Origin: an uncultured Alistipes sp.
GTDB taxonomy: Bacteria > Bacteroidota > Bacteroidia > Bacteroidales > Rikenellaceae
NCBI GenBank assembly: GCA_947623965.1
Contig: CANQIF010000007.1
Location: 1-64,000, forward strand
Direction: 5' to 3'
Length of the DNA stretch: 64,000 nt
Within the stretch, counting starts at the first letter, position 1. Each line of letters opens with the position of its first letter. The notes under the pieces are model-generated. The model saw only the letters and a list, made by a program, of their open reading frames with translations. It was not told the DNA's origin and made no database searches. Made by a program: the position numbers and the translations under genes. Positions 1 through 7,858 of this stretch are shown piece after piece.

Positions 1-80
1 CTAACTATTTGTTCTTCTGCGCTTTATTCCTCCTTTTCCCCTCTCTTCAATTTTCACTCTTCGTTTTTACCCCCATACTG

Positions 81-435
81 TCTGGAAATCAATCGCGCAG
101 CGATTGGCGGGCCGCAGCCTGGGGGCGGCGGAGGCCCGCAGCTCCTTGCAGTCGTGCGCGACCTCCGCAGGCTGCAGCCCGAGCAATAATTTTGAATCTT
201 GAATGCTGAATTTGCGCCCGCAGGGCGCAGCGGGCCGGAGCTTCGCCCCGCGAAGGCCCGCTCCTCGCGTCCCGCAGGTCCGCTCGTGCGGTCTCTTCGC
301 AAGCTCCGACCCGAATTTAAGGCTGAATCTTGCATTCGCTGCTTCGTTGGAACCGCAGCGGGCCGCAGCCTCCCGGCGGCGGAGGCCCGCAGTTCGTACC
401 CGAACTTGCGTGCCCCGCAGGCCGCGGCCCGCAAG
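81..435. repeat. Mosaic hairpin-repeat cluster 1 (three units)
   Basis: Three consecutive units of the dispersed family. Unit 1: stem CAATCGC/GCGATTG at 90-96 and 100-106, then a 74-bp core at 108-181 with inverted ends CGGGCCGCAGCCT (108-120) and AGGCTGCAGCCCG (169-181). Unit 2: reverse-strand heptamers at about 190-213, stem GCGCCC/GGGCGC at 214-219 and 223-228, core 231-313 whose ends carry AGCTT/AAGCT instead of AGCCT/AGGCT. Unit 3: a decayed stem near 345-356 and a 73-bp core at 359-431. No believable ORF lies here; the short frames are GC-rich shadows. Confidence 0.8.
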
Positions 436-484
436 CTTACCGGCCAGGGAAAAGCGTTTTTTAAAGAAAACCTGCTGCACGCTC

Positions 485-516
485 TTTGCAGATCACCGGA
501 ATAAATGCGATATTTG
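485..516 (+). promoter_or_regulatory. Promoter of the flavodiiron gene
   Basis: TTTG at 485-488 followed, 20 nt later, by GATATTTG at 509-516. This fits the Bacteroidota -33 TTTG / -7 TAnnTTTG pattern with one mismatch. Transcription would begin near 521, about 24 nt before the ATG at 545. Confidence 0.5.
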
Positions 517-544
517 CACTTCGAAAAAAACGATTATCGAAATC

Positions 545-1711
545 ATGGAACGACTTACCGACGATCTGTATCTGATCGGGGCCGAAGACCCCGATCTGGA
601 TCTTTTCGAAAACCAGTATCCCGTGCCCGACGGCATCACGTACAACTCCTATCTGCTCCTCGACGAGCAGACGGCCATTTTCGATACGGTCGACCGGCGC
701 TGCGGCGCGAAGTGGCTGGCCGACCTCGAAGAGGCGCTCGGCGGCCGTACGCCCGACTACCTCATCGTGCACCACATGGAGCCCGACCACAGCGCCTGCA
801 TCGCCGACCTGCTGGCGCGCTATCCCTCGCTGCGGATCGTGGCGACGGATCGGGCGATCCGCATGCTGCCCCTCTACTTCGCCGATACGGACTTCACGGA
901 CCGCACGGTCACCGTGGGCGAGGGCGGCACGCTCTCGCTCGGACGGCACACGCTACGCTTCCTGACGGCTCCGATGGTCCACTGGCCCGAGGTGATGGTC
1001 AGCTACGACGAGACGGATCGCACGCTCTTTTCGGCCGATGCCTTCGGCACCTTCGGCATTCCCTCCCGCGGCGAGGCGTGGCCCGACGAGGCGCGCCGTT
1101 ACTACTATAACATCTGCGGCAAATACGGCGTCCAGGTGCAGGCGCTGCTGCGGAAGGCCTCGGCGCTCGAAATCGCCCGTATCTGCCCGCTGCACGGTCC
1201 CGTGCTGACGACGAATCTCGCCTCCTATTTCGGGTGGTACGACCTCTGGAGCCGATGCACGCCCGAAAGCGACGGCGTATTGGTGGCCGTCGCCTCGATC
1301 CACGGCTGCACGGCGGCCGCCGCCGAACAGTTGGCCGAGATGCTGCGGAAGAAGGGTGCCGGCGAGGTCGAAGTGCTCGATTTGTGCCGCTGCGATCCTT
1401 CGCAGGCGGTCTCCGAGGCTTTCCGTCTGCGCCGGCTCGTGCTGGCGGCTTCGTCGTACGACGGCGGACTTTTCCCGCCGATGCACGCCTTCCTGCATCA
1501 TCTGCAGCAGAAGGGCTTCGGCGATCGGAGCGTCGCGCTCGTCGAGAACGGTTCGTGGGCGCCGGTGGCGGCCCGGGTCATGGGGGAGATGCTCTCCGGC
1601 ATGAAGCGGATCCGCTGCGTAGGTACGCCCGTGACGCTCCGCGGGCGGCTGCGCCAGGAGAACCTGCCCGCTCTCGAAGCGCTGGCCGAGGCGCTGCTCG
1701 CCGGGGCGTGA
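545..1711 (+). CDS. Flavodiiron protein (FprA-type A flavoprotein)
   Basis: A 388-residue soluble flavodiiron protein. The family reduces O2 to water or NO to N2O and protects anaerobes from oxygen or nitric oxide. The N-terminal metallo-beta-lactamase domain (about 1-240) carries the diiron ligands: H77, E79, D81 and H82 in HHMEPDH, then H146, D165 and H217. From about 243 a flavodoxin domain follows, with the FMN phosphate loop near SIHGCTAAAAE. There is no rubredoxin or reductase fusion, so a separate electron donor is needed. The ATG at 545 was chosen because homology begins there (MERLTDDLY); the open frame upstream runs through the repeat cluster. It appears to be a single-gene unit. 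The family is clear; whether O2 or NO is the substrate is not. Confidence 0.93.
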   Translation: MERLTDDLYLIGAEDPDLDLFENQYPVPDGITYNSYLLLDEQTAIFDTVDRRCGAKWLADLEEALGGRTPDYLIVHHMEPDHSACIADLLARYPSLRIVATDRAIRMLPLYFADTDFTDRTVTVGEGGTLSLGRHTLRFLTAPMVHWPEVMVSYDETDRTLFSADAFGTFGIPSRGEAWPDEARRYYYNICGKYGVQVQALLRKASALEIARICPLHGPVLTTNLASYFGWYDLWSRCTPESDGVLVAVASIHGCTAAAAEQLAEMLRKKGAGEVEVLDLCRCDPSQAVSEAFRLRRLVLAASSYDGGLFPPMHAFLHHLQQKGFGDRSVALVENGSWAPVAARVMGEMLSGMKRIRCVGTPVTLRGRLRQENLPALEALAEALLAGA

Positions 1712-2025
1712 GGCTCTCTGTGCGGAGCTGTCCGAGTTGATCCCTGCCGGTATTTTGGCCGAGGCGACCGGAATATGAAATGCGAGCGGCACCGGTTAAA
1801 GTCGATAGGCATAAACCGCGACTGCGCAGCAGCAACTTTTTTATCCGTCCCGGTATCAACCGGATCGAAAAATCGCTATCTTTGTTCCGTGCCGCGGTGT
1901 GGGCGGCAGGATAGGAAGGCGCTCGTCGGAGGGAGCCCGGCTCCCGGAGGACGAAACGGTTCCGCGCCTTCGTTTATCGATACGACGCCTCTTCGGGACC
2001 GGAGGCGACCAAACTTATTTAAACG
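1712..2025. other. Intergenic gap with promoter only
   Basis: 314 bp between the flavodiiron gene and the barrel gene. Apart from the promoter at 1877-1884, which leaves an untranslated leader of about 135 nt, I see no gene, hairpin-repeat unit or RNA. Confidence 0.6.
1877..1884 (+). promoter_or_regulatory. -7 element TATCTTTG for the outer-membrane barrel gene
   Basis: Exact match to TAnnTTTG. Transcription would start near 1889, giving a long leader before the ATG at 2026. No clear TTTG is seen at the -33 position. Confidence 0.55.
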
Positions 2026-2637
2026 ATGAAGAAACTCTTCTTAACCCTTGTCTGCGCCGTCATGGCGGCAGGTGCCGTTTCGGCACAGACGTATGAGCAG
2101 CATGTATTCGGCGTGCGGGCCGGTCTGAATATCGCGAATGCCTCGTTCAGCGGCGTATCGCCCGAATCGAAGGCCGGATTCCATATCGGCGGTTCGTATC
2201 AGTATCTCTTTACCGAGCGCATGCCTCTCTACCTGGAGACGGGTCTGGAGATCACGCAGAAGGGCTTCAAGCTCGACGCTGCATCGATGAAGTGCAACGC
2301 TTTCTATTTCGAGATTCCCGTGCTGGTTACCTACAAGTTCGAGGTAGCCGACGGGGTCCGCATCCTTCCCGCGGGCGGCTTCTACTACGGCCTCGGTTTC
2401 GCCGGCAAGACGAAGGCTCTCTTTGAGGAGGAGGGCGCTATCGTGCCGGTTAAGAGCGATACGTTCGGCAGCGACGGAATGTTCAAGCGTTCGGATTTCG
2501 GCATGCGTTTCGCCGCATCGGTCGAGTGGAACCGCTATGTTTTCGGACTGGGCTACGAGTTCGGTTTGACGAACATAGCCGAGAGCGGCGATGCCAAGAC
2601 CCGCAACTTCTTCCTTTCGGTCGGCTACAACTTCTAA
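2026..2637 (+). CDS. Outer-membrane beta-barrel (porin-family) protein
   Basis: 203 residues. The first 21 form a signal peptide that ends at VSA-Q. The rest alternates short hydrophobic, glycine- and aromatic-rich strands and ends in SVGYNF, a C-terminal aromatic that suits BAM-dependent insertion. Length and pattern fit the Bacteroidota outer-membrane beta-barrel family (PF13568), probably an 8-strand barrel. The precise role is unknown; relatives are general surface proteins. It is preceded by its own TATCTTTG promoter and followed by a strong terminator, so it is monocistronic. Confidence 0.85.
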   Translation: MKKLFLTLVCAVMAAGAVSAQTYEQHVFGVRAGLNIANASFSGVSPESKAGFHIGGSYQYLFTERMPLYLETGLEITQKGFKLDAASMKCNAFYFEIPVLVTYKFEVADGVRILPAGGFYYGLGFAGKTKALFEEEGAIVPVKSDTFGSDGMFKRSDFGMRFAASVEWNRYVFGLGYEFGLTNIAESGDAKTRNFFLSVGYNF

Positions 2638-2657
2638 AAGGTTCATTCTTATCGGTT

Positions 2658-2691
2658 GCCCCGTCGCATCGCTTGCGGCGGGGCTTTTTTT
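2658..2691 (+). terminator. Rho-independent terminator of the barrel gene
   Basis: GCCCCG...CGGGGC hairpin with inner CGCA/TGCG pairing at 2658-2684, followed by seven T (2685-2691). Confidence 0.85.
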
Positions 2692-2749
2692 GTGCTTCGG
2701 GATCACGGAATCGGGCTGTGCGCGGAGCGCAAGCGCTCTTTCGGGCACA

Positions 2750-3450
2750 AATTCAAAATTCAGAATGACCAATCGGGACGCAGCCTGCGGAGGACACGCA
2801 CGTTCGGCAACGAACTGCGGGCCTCCGCCCGGCGGAGGCTGCGGCCCGCTGCGGTTCCTTCCGGAACCGCAAATGAAAAATGAAAAATTAAAAGTGAAAA
2901 ATGATATTCGGGCAGCAGCTTGCGAAGCGCACGCAGGAGCGGACCTGCGGGACACGAGCTGCGGGCCTCTGCCGGGCGAAGCCGCGGCCCGCTGCGGCTT
3001 TTTTAAAGCCGCAAATTCAGAATTCAAGATTCAAAATTAAGCGCTTGTCCAACGTCTGTGGCATCGATTCCACTCTGGACAAGCCCGCAGCCGAGCGGAC
3101 GGGCTTGCACGAGCGGACCTATGGGACGCGAAGATGCAGCCCTCCGCCCGGGGGCGGCTGCGGGCTGCTGCGGTTCCTTTTTGGAACCGCAAATTCAGAA
3201 TTCAAAATTCAGCATTCAAAATTAAGGTGCCGGGCATTGGTATATGTTCCGATTCGGGCCGCAGCCTGCGGAGGACACGCTCGAAGCGGACCTGCGGGAC
3301 GCGAGCTGCGGGCCTCCGCCGGGCGAAGGCTGCGGCCTGCTGCGCCCATTCGGACGCAAATTCAAAATTCAAAATTAGATAATGTCCCGATTTGGGCCTC
3401 CGCCGCCCCCCCCAGGCTGCGGCCCGCCAATCGCGGCACGAAGAATTCCG
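2750..3450. repeat. Mosaic hairpin-repeat cluster 2
   Basis: Units read on the + strand with the stem and heptamers at the right. Core 2774-2848 (75 bp) with stem GCGGTTCC/GGAACCGC at 2851-2858 and 2863-2870. A second core at about 2915-2990 with stem GCGGCTTT/AAAGCCGC at 2994-3001 and 3005-3012, then heptamers. A type-2 core at 3082-3166 with AGCCCGCAGCCG / CGGCTGCGGGCT ends, then GCGGTTCC/GGAACCGC (3170-3177, 3183-3190) and four ATTCANN heptamers. A long core at 3255-3339 with stem GCGCCC/GGACGC (one mismatch) and two heptamers. A truncated copy at 3388-3440 contains a run of eight C (3406-3413). Confidence 0.8.
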
Positions 3451-3508
3451 GGCAGTAAAGTCCACAGTGTTGCTGCCCGAAATGCAAAAAAAAACGGGAA
3501 ACCGGCGT

Positions 3509-4828
3509 TTACCGGCCGCTCTTTTCGTAGAGCGTCCGCAGCTGTCCCGTCATAACATACTGGAAAAGGCCGCGCAGCAGCATGTAACAAAGGAATGCGG
3601 CCCACAATGCGTCATTGCCGCAGAACGGGTACCCGCCGAAATAGATGGCGAAAAAGGCGACAGTGGCCAGAAACATCGAATTGCGCATCACACGGCTCTC
3701 GGTAGCGCCGATCATGATGCCGTCGAGGACGAACGGCACGGCACAGAAGATCGGGATCGACACCACCCAGACGACATACCGCCCGGCCAGTTCGATCAAT
3801 TCGGCGGCATTCCCGTTCGTCCGGTCGACGAAGATCGTCAGCAGCTGCCGCCAGCCGACCAGATAACCTCCGACGAAGAGGAGCGCGATGGCGACGCTCC
3901 AGCCGATGCAGCGGCGGATGCAGCGGCGCAGCCGTTCAGGGTCGCGGGCTCCGATGAAACGGCCCGTCAAGGCTTCGGCTGCGTAGGCGAATCCGTCGTT
4001 CATGTAGGAGAAGAGGGTGAAAAGCTCCATAAGGAGCGTATTGACAGCCAACAGGTTCCGATCTTCCATACGGGCAGAGGCACCCGTAAAGAAGGTATAG
4101 ACGCAGACGATGCAAAGCGTTCGCAGCAGGATGTCGCGATTGATTCGGAAGAAAGTGCGGAGCGGCTCCCACGACAATGCCTCGCTCAGGCGGATGCGAA
4201 CGAGCCGATGACGGTAGCGGGTATAGAGCAGCACGGCCGAGAGGAGGACACCTGTATATTGGGCGATCACCGAGGCATAGGCGATCCCGACGATTCCCAG
4301 GTCGAGGCCGAAGGCGAAAAAGAGGCTGCATAGGATGTGGATCGCATTGACCACAAGGGCCGTAATCATCGGTATCACGGCATTCTGCATTCCCGTGAAC
4401 CAGCCGTTGAATCCGAAGAGGAGGATGCCGGCCGGAACGGCCCAGATACGGGCGTAGAAGTAGTCGCGCGTCATCTCATCGCCCTTCATCGCCCAAAGGG
4501 CCAGCTCGCCGATCGGCCACTGCAGAGCTGCGAGCAACACCCCCATGACGGCTGCCACGACCATCGCCCGCAAGAACATCCGCGTGCATTCGGCCCAATC
4601 GTCCGCGCCATAGGCCTGGGCCGTCAGGCCGCTCGTCCCCATGCGGACGAAAGAACAGTTCCAGTAGATGAAGTTGAAAATCGAGACGCCGATCGCCAGG
4701 GCACCGATCGTGGCGGCCGTGTCGGCGCCCCAATGGCCGGCGATTGCCGTCGAGACGATGCCCATCAGCGGAACGGTGATATTCGAGACGATGTTCGGCA
4801 GGGCCAGCCGTACGATTTCACGATCCAT
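3509..4828 (-). CDS. MATE-family multidrug/Na+ antiporter
   Basis: About 439 residues with roughly twelve hydrophobic helices in two similar halves, the MatE architecture. Residues near the start (LALPNIVSNITVPLMGIVST) match the DinF-like branch typical of Bacteroidota. It would export cationic drugs or metabolites across the inner membrane using a Na+ or H+ gradient. An upstream ATG at 4837 lies only about 4-8 nt from the expected transcription start of the promoter at 4845-4852, so I prefer the ATG at 4828 (MDREIV), where family members begin. A GC hairpin overlaps the stop codon and is followed, in transcript sense, by a T run (3487-3495), a possible terminator. Monocistronic. Confidence 0.9.
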   Translation of the reverse strand: MDREIVRLALPNIVSNITVPLMGIVSTAIAGHWGADTAATIGALAIGVSIFNFIYWNCSFVRMGTSGLTAQAYGADDWAECTRMFLRAMVVAAVMGVLLAALQWPIGELALWAMKGDEMTRDYFYARIWAVPAGILLFGFNGWFTGMQNAVIPMITALVVNAIHILCSLFFAFGLDLGIVGIAYASVIAQYTGVLLSAVLLYTRYRHRLVRIRLSEALSWEPLRTFFRINRDILLRTLCIVCVYTFFTGASARMEDRNLLAVNTLLMELFTLFSYMNDGFAYAAEALTGRFIGARDPERLRRCIRRCIGWSVAIALLFVGGYLVGWRQLLTIFVDRTNGNAAELIELAGRYVVWVVSIPIFCAVPFVLDGIMIGATESRVMRNSMFLATVAFFAIYFGGYPFCGNDALWAAFLCYMLLRGLFQYVMTGQLRTLYEKSGR

Positions 4829-4844
4829 GCTCTTCATGACGGCG

Positions 4845-4852
4845 CAAAGATA
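4845..4852 (-). promoter_or_regulatory. -7 element TATCTTTG for the MATE gene
   Basis: Exact TAnnTTTG on the minus strand, 8 bp before the ATG at 4837. The transcript would have almost no leader for that ATG, which favours the start at 4828. Confidence 0.6.
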
Positions 4853-4939
4853 CGAAAAGCCGAGCGCAGAAGCAAGCGAAGCTTGATTATGCAGAGGCGG
4901 AGTATCTTCGGCGAAACCAAATATATGGCTATCGGGAAA

Positions 4940-5345
4940 TACGATGCCGCAGGCATCGGCGGGCCGCAGCCTCCCCGGCGGCGAAGGCCCGCAGCTCGCG
5001 TCCGCTCGTGCCGCTCCTTCGCAGGCTACGACCCGATTCCGTAATTCTGAATTTTGAATGCTGAATTTGCGGTTCCGGTAAGGAACCGCAGCGGGCCGCA
5101 GCCTCCGGCGGCGGAGGCCCGCAGTTCGTTACCGAACTTGCGTGCGCTCCGCAGGCTGCAGCCCGAATTAGAATCTATCCAAGTACATCCAGCAGACCCT
5201 TTTAATTTTGAATCTTGAATTTTGAATCATGAATTTGCGGCTTCGTTGAAGCCGCAGCGAGCTGCAGCTTCGCCCCGCGAAGGCCTGCTGCTCGCGTCCG
5301 CAAGTCCGCTCGAGCTGTCCTTCGCAAGCTGCGACCCGAGAGCGA
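4940..5345. repeat. Mosaic hairpin-repeat cluster 3 (best-preserved example)
   Basis: Three units, each with the stem to the left of its core. Stem CGATGCC/GGCATCG (4942-4948, 4952-4958) then core 4960-5035. Stem GCGGTTCC/GGAACCGC (5069-5076, 5082-5089) then core 5092-5165 (74 bp), with inner hairpins CCTCCG/CGGAGG (5102-5107, 5112-5117) and GTTCG/CGAAC (5124-5128, 5133-5137). Stem GCGGCTTC/GAAGCCGC (5237-5244, 5248-5255) then core 5258-5338 of the AGCTT/AAGCT version. Reverse-strand heptamers precede the second and third stems. Confidence 0.85.
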
Positions 5346-5470
5346 ATCATAAATCGTTTCTTCTGCTCCAGCCCCGCAGGACCGACGTCGAAAAAGGGTC
5401 TTTTTGGCATCCGTTCGTCACCGGGAAATGAAAAAGCGATCTTCGGATGCCGCAATTCGCAAAATTCGAT

Positions 5471-5478
5471 TACCTTTG
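5471..5478 (+). promoter_or_regulatory. -7 element TACCTTTG for the pseudouridine synthase
   Basis: Exact TAnnTTTG; transcription would start near 5483, about 18 nt before the ATG at 5501. This rules out the longer frame that opens at 5447. Confidence 0.65.
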
Positions 5479-5500
5479 CCGCGTAAACCTTATAGAACAC

Positions 5501-6979
5501 ATGGAAAAGAAATTCAACGACTCGAATTCGGCCTTGTCGCGCTTCGGCCGCGACAAGCGGGTGCGTACCGTTACCTCCTCCGCCGAACGTGTCGAACGTC
5601 GTCCGCACACGGAGCATGCCGACGAGAGCCCTTATCACCGCGGAGAGCGCGGGGAACGCGGCGAGAGACCGGCCAAACGGGCCTCCTACAATCCTCACTT
5701 CACGGAGGACAACCGGCCGCTGTTCGGCGATCGCGAAGAGCGGCGCCCGTACGGCAACCGCGGCGACAGACCCTCTTACGGCAACCATCCGAAACGCTCC
5801 TACGGGGAGCCGGCCGATCGCCGCTCCTACGACGAGGGGGCGGAAGGCCGTCCTTTCAATAACGACCGCCCGAATCGTCCCTACGGCGAGCGGGGCGCGA
5901 ACTCCGACTACAGCCGCAAACCCTACGCCGCCAAGCCGTACGGAAACAAGCCTCACGGCAGCAAGCCTTACGGCGCCAAACCGTATGGATCGAAGCCCTA
6001 TGGCGAACGCCCCTACGGAAAACCCGCCTACGGCGACGAAGCGAACAGCGAGGGAAGTGCGGAACGCCCCTATGGCGAGCCGCGTTTCGGCGACAACCGC
6101 TTCGGGGATCGCCCGCACAACGGGAGATCCTACGGCGACCGGAAATTCGGCGCGAAGCGATCCGGCGACAAGCCGTTCGGCAAGCATCAGGGCGGGAAGC
6201 CCTTCGGCAAGCGCGAAGACGAACGGCCGCGCAGCTATCCGAAATTCGCGGCCGAACCCCTCTCGGGCGAGATGCGTCTGAACCGTTTTCTGGCGCAGTC
6301 GGGTCTCTGCTCGCGTCGCGAAGCGGACGATTACATCACGGCGGGATTGGTGACGGTGAACGGTGAAATCGTCACGGTGCTGGGCACGAAGGTGAAGCCG
6401 ACCGACGAGGTGAAGTTCAACGACAGCCGCGTGCAGGGCGAAAAGAAGGTCTACCTCGTACTGAACAAACCGAAGGGTTACGTGACGAGTTTAGAGGATC
6501 CGCACGCCGACAAGCTGGTGATGGACTTGGTCAAGGGCGCCTGCACGGAGCGGATCTATCCGGTCGGCCGTCTGGACAAGAACTCGGTGGGGCTGCTGCT
6601 CTTCACGAACGACGGCGACCTGACGAAGACCCTCACGCACCCCTCGTACCGTAAGAAGAAGATCTACCAGGTGTCACTCGACAAGCCGCTTACGCGGGCC
6701 GACATGGACCGCCTGACGGAGGGGATCACACTCGAAGACGGCGAAATTTTCGCCGACGAGATCTCCTACCTGAAAGAGAACAAGCAGGAGGTGGGCATCG
6801 AGATCCACTCGGGCCGCAACCGCATCGTCCGCCGCATGTTCGAGTTCCTCGGCTATGCCGTGACGAAGCTCGACCGCGTCTATTATGCGGGCCTGACGAA
6901 GAAGAACCTCAAGCGCGGCGCCTGGCGCTTCCTGACGCGCGAGGAGGTCGATCGGCTCAAATCGGGCCTTTACGAGTAA
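5501..6979 (+). CDS. RluB/RsuA-family rRNA pseudouridine synthase with long disordered N-terminal tail
   Basis: 492 residues. From about 258 the protein is a standard RsuA/RluB/RluE/RluF enzyme: an S4 RNA-binding domain (starting MRLNRFLAQSG), then the catalytic domain with GRLDKNSVGLLL, in which D359 is the catalytic aspartate. It converts a specific uridine in rRNA, probably 23S, to pseudouridine. Residues about 10-250 are low complexity, rich in R, G, Y, K and P, with repeated units such as KPYG, RPYGE and RSYG encoded by near-tandem DNA repeats at about 5740-6230. Such a tail is likely unfolded and RNA-binding; similar tails occur in Bacteroidota relatives. The start at 5501 is set by the promoter. 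Which rRNA site is modified cannot be read from sequence. Confidence 0.9.
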   Translation: MEKKFNDSNSALSRFGRDKRVRTVTSSAERVERRPHTEHADESPYHRGERGERGERPAKRASYNPHFTEDNRPLFGDREERRPYGNRGDRPSYGNHPKRSYGEPADRRSYDEGAEGRPFNNDRPNRPYGERGANSDYSRKPYAAKPYGNKPHGSKPYGAKPYGSKPYGERPYGKPAYGDEANSEGSAERPYGEPRFGDNRFGDRPHNGRSYGDRKFGAKRSGDKPFGKHQGGKPFGKREDERPRSYPKFAAEPLSGEMRLNRFLAQSGLCSRREADDYITAGLVTVNGEIVTVLGTKVKPTDEVKFNDSRVQGEKKVYLVLNKPKGYVTSLEDPHADKLVMDLVKGACTERIYPVGRLDKNSVGLLLFTNDGDLTKTLTHPSYRKKKIYQVSLDKPLTRADMDRLTEGITLEDGEIFADEISYLKENKQEVGIEIHSGRNRIVRRMFEFLGYAVTKLDRVYYAGLTKKNLKRGAWRFLTREEVDRLKSGLYE

Positions 6980-6997
6980 GGATATTGCACCTTTTTA

Positions 6998-7031
6998 CAA
7001 GCCCGATCGTCCATTGCGGCGGTCGGGCTTG
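6998..7031 (+). terminator. Probable terminator of the pseudouridine synthase gene
   Basis: CAAGCCCGA (6998-7006) pairs with TCGGGCTTG (7023-7031); a short T-rich stretch follows. The U run is weak. Confidence 0.6.
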
Positions 7032-7075
7032 TTGTTTCGGGGCAGGGCAGGGGAGCTGCTCGCGCTCTTACAGGT

Positions 7076-7800
7076 GCGAATTCAGAATTCAAAATTAAAT
7101 AGCAGTCTGTATTCCGGTTCCGGGCTACAGCCTGCGGAGCGCACGCAAGTTCGGCAACGAACTGCGGGCCTCCGCCGCCGGAGGCTGCGGCCCGCTCGGC
7201 CTTTGCAAGGCCGATATTCAAAATCAAATTCGGGTCGCAGCTTGCGAAGGACGCGCACGAGCGGTAAGCGAGTGGCGGGCCTTCGCCGGGCGAAGCTGCG
7301 GCCCGCTCGGTCCTGACGGACCGATTCCAGCTCGAGGCAAGCCCGCAGCCGAGCGGGGGGCCTGCGACTTTAGAGGAGCAGCCCTCCGCCAAGGGGCGGC
7401 TGCGGGCTTTTGCGGTTTCGTTGAAACCGCAAAAGCAGAATTAAAAATGAAATTGCAGCAAACGGGGACTGCCCGCTCGGGTGAATATTCAAACTCGGGA
7501 CACAGCCTGCGGGGGCACGCTCGACTGGTAAGGAGTTGCGGGCCTCCGCCGCCGGAGGCTGCGGCCCGCCAATCGCTGCGCGATTGATCCGCTGCAAAAA
7601 AAGCCCGCAGTCGAAGTCTGCACGAGTGAACCTGCAGAATACGAGTTGCAGCCTTCCGCCCGGGGGTGGCTGCGGGCTGCAGCGGCTTCAGCGGAAGCCG
7701 CAAATTCATGATTCAAACTTAAGCACATCTGCCTGCCCCTTCGGGCCGCAGACTGCGAAGCGCTCGCAACTTCGGCTACAAGCTGCGGCGCTACAAAACA
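7076..7800. repeat. Mosaic hairpin-repeat cluster 4
   Basis: Core 7121-7194 (74 bp) with stem TCGGCCTT/AAGGCCGA (7196-7203, 7207-7214). Core 7231-7305 (AGCTT/AAGCT version) with stem TCGGTCC/GGACCGA (7307-7313, 7318-7324). Type-2 core 7340-7408 with stem GCGGTTTC/GAAACCGC (7412-7419, 7423-7430). A further type-1 core ending near 7568 with stem CAATCGC/GCGATTG (7570-7576, 7580-7586). A type-2 core at about 7599-7678 with stem GCGGCTTC/GAAGCCGC (7682-7689, 7694-7701). A truncated copy lies near 7740-7795. Fills the whole gap before the DUF4293 gene. Confidence 0.8.
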
Positions 7801-7802
7801 GT

Positions 7803-7836
7803 AAAAAAACGGATCGAAGCACCGCTTCGACCCGTT
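7803..7836 (-). terminator. Terminator of the DUF4199-glycosyltransferase-DUF4293 operon
   Basis: On the minus strand AACGGGTCGAAGC pairs with GCTTCGATCCGTT (one G-U pair) and is followed by seven T (+ strand A run 7803-7809). Confidence 0.8.
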
Positions 7837-7858
7837 TCCGTTCGTCCCTTCCGAACCG

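Noticed and set aside
199..504. Short proteins encoded by the hairpin-repeat clusters
   Set aside because: All frames in the repeat DNA are Arg/Ala/Pro-rich, present in several frames at once and lack start signals; they follow from base composition.
7803..7836. Member of the variable-stem family
   Set aside because: The hairpin is followed by a T run on the minus strand and sits just after the DUF4293 stop, so it is an ordinary terminator.
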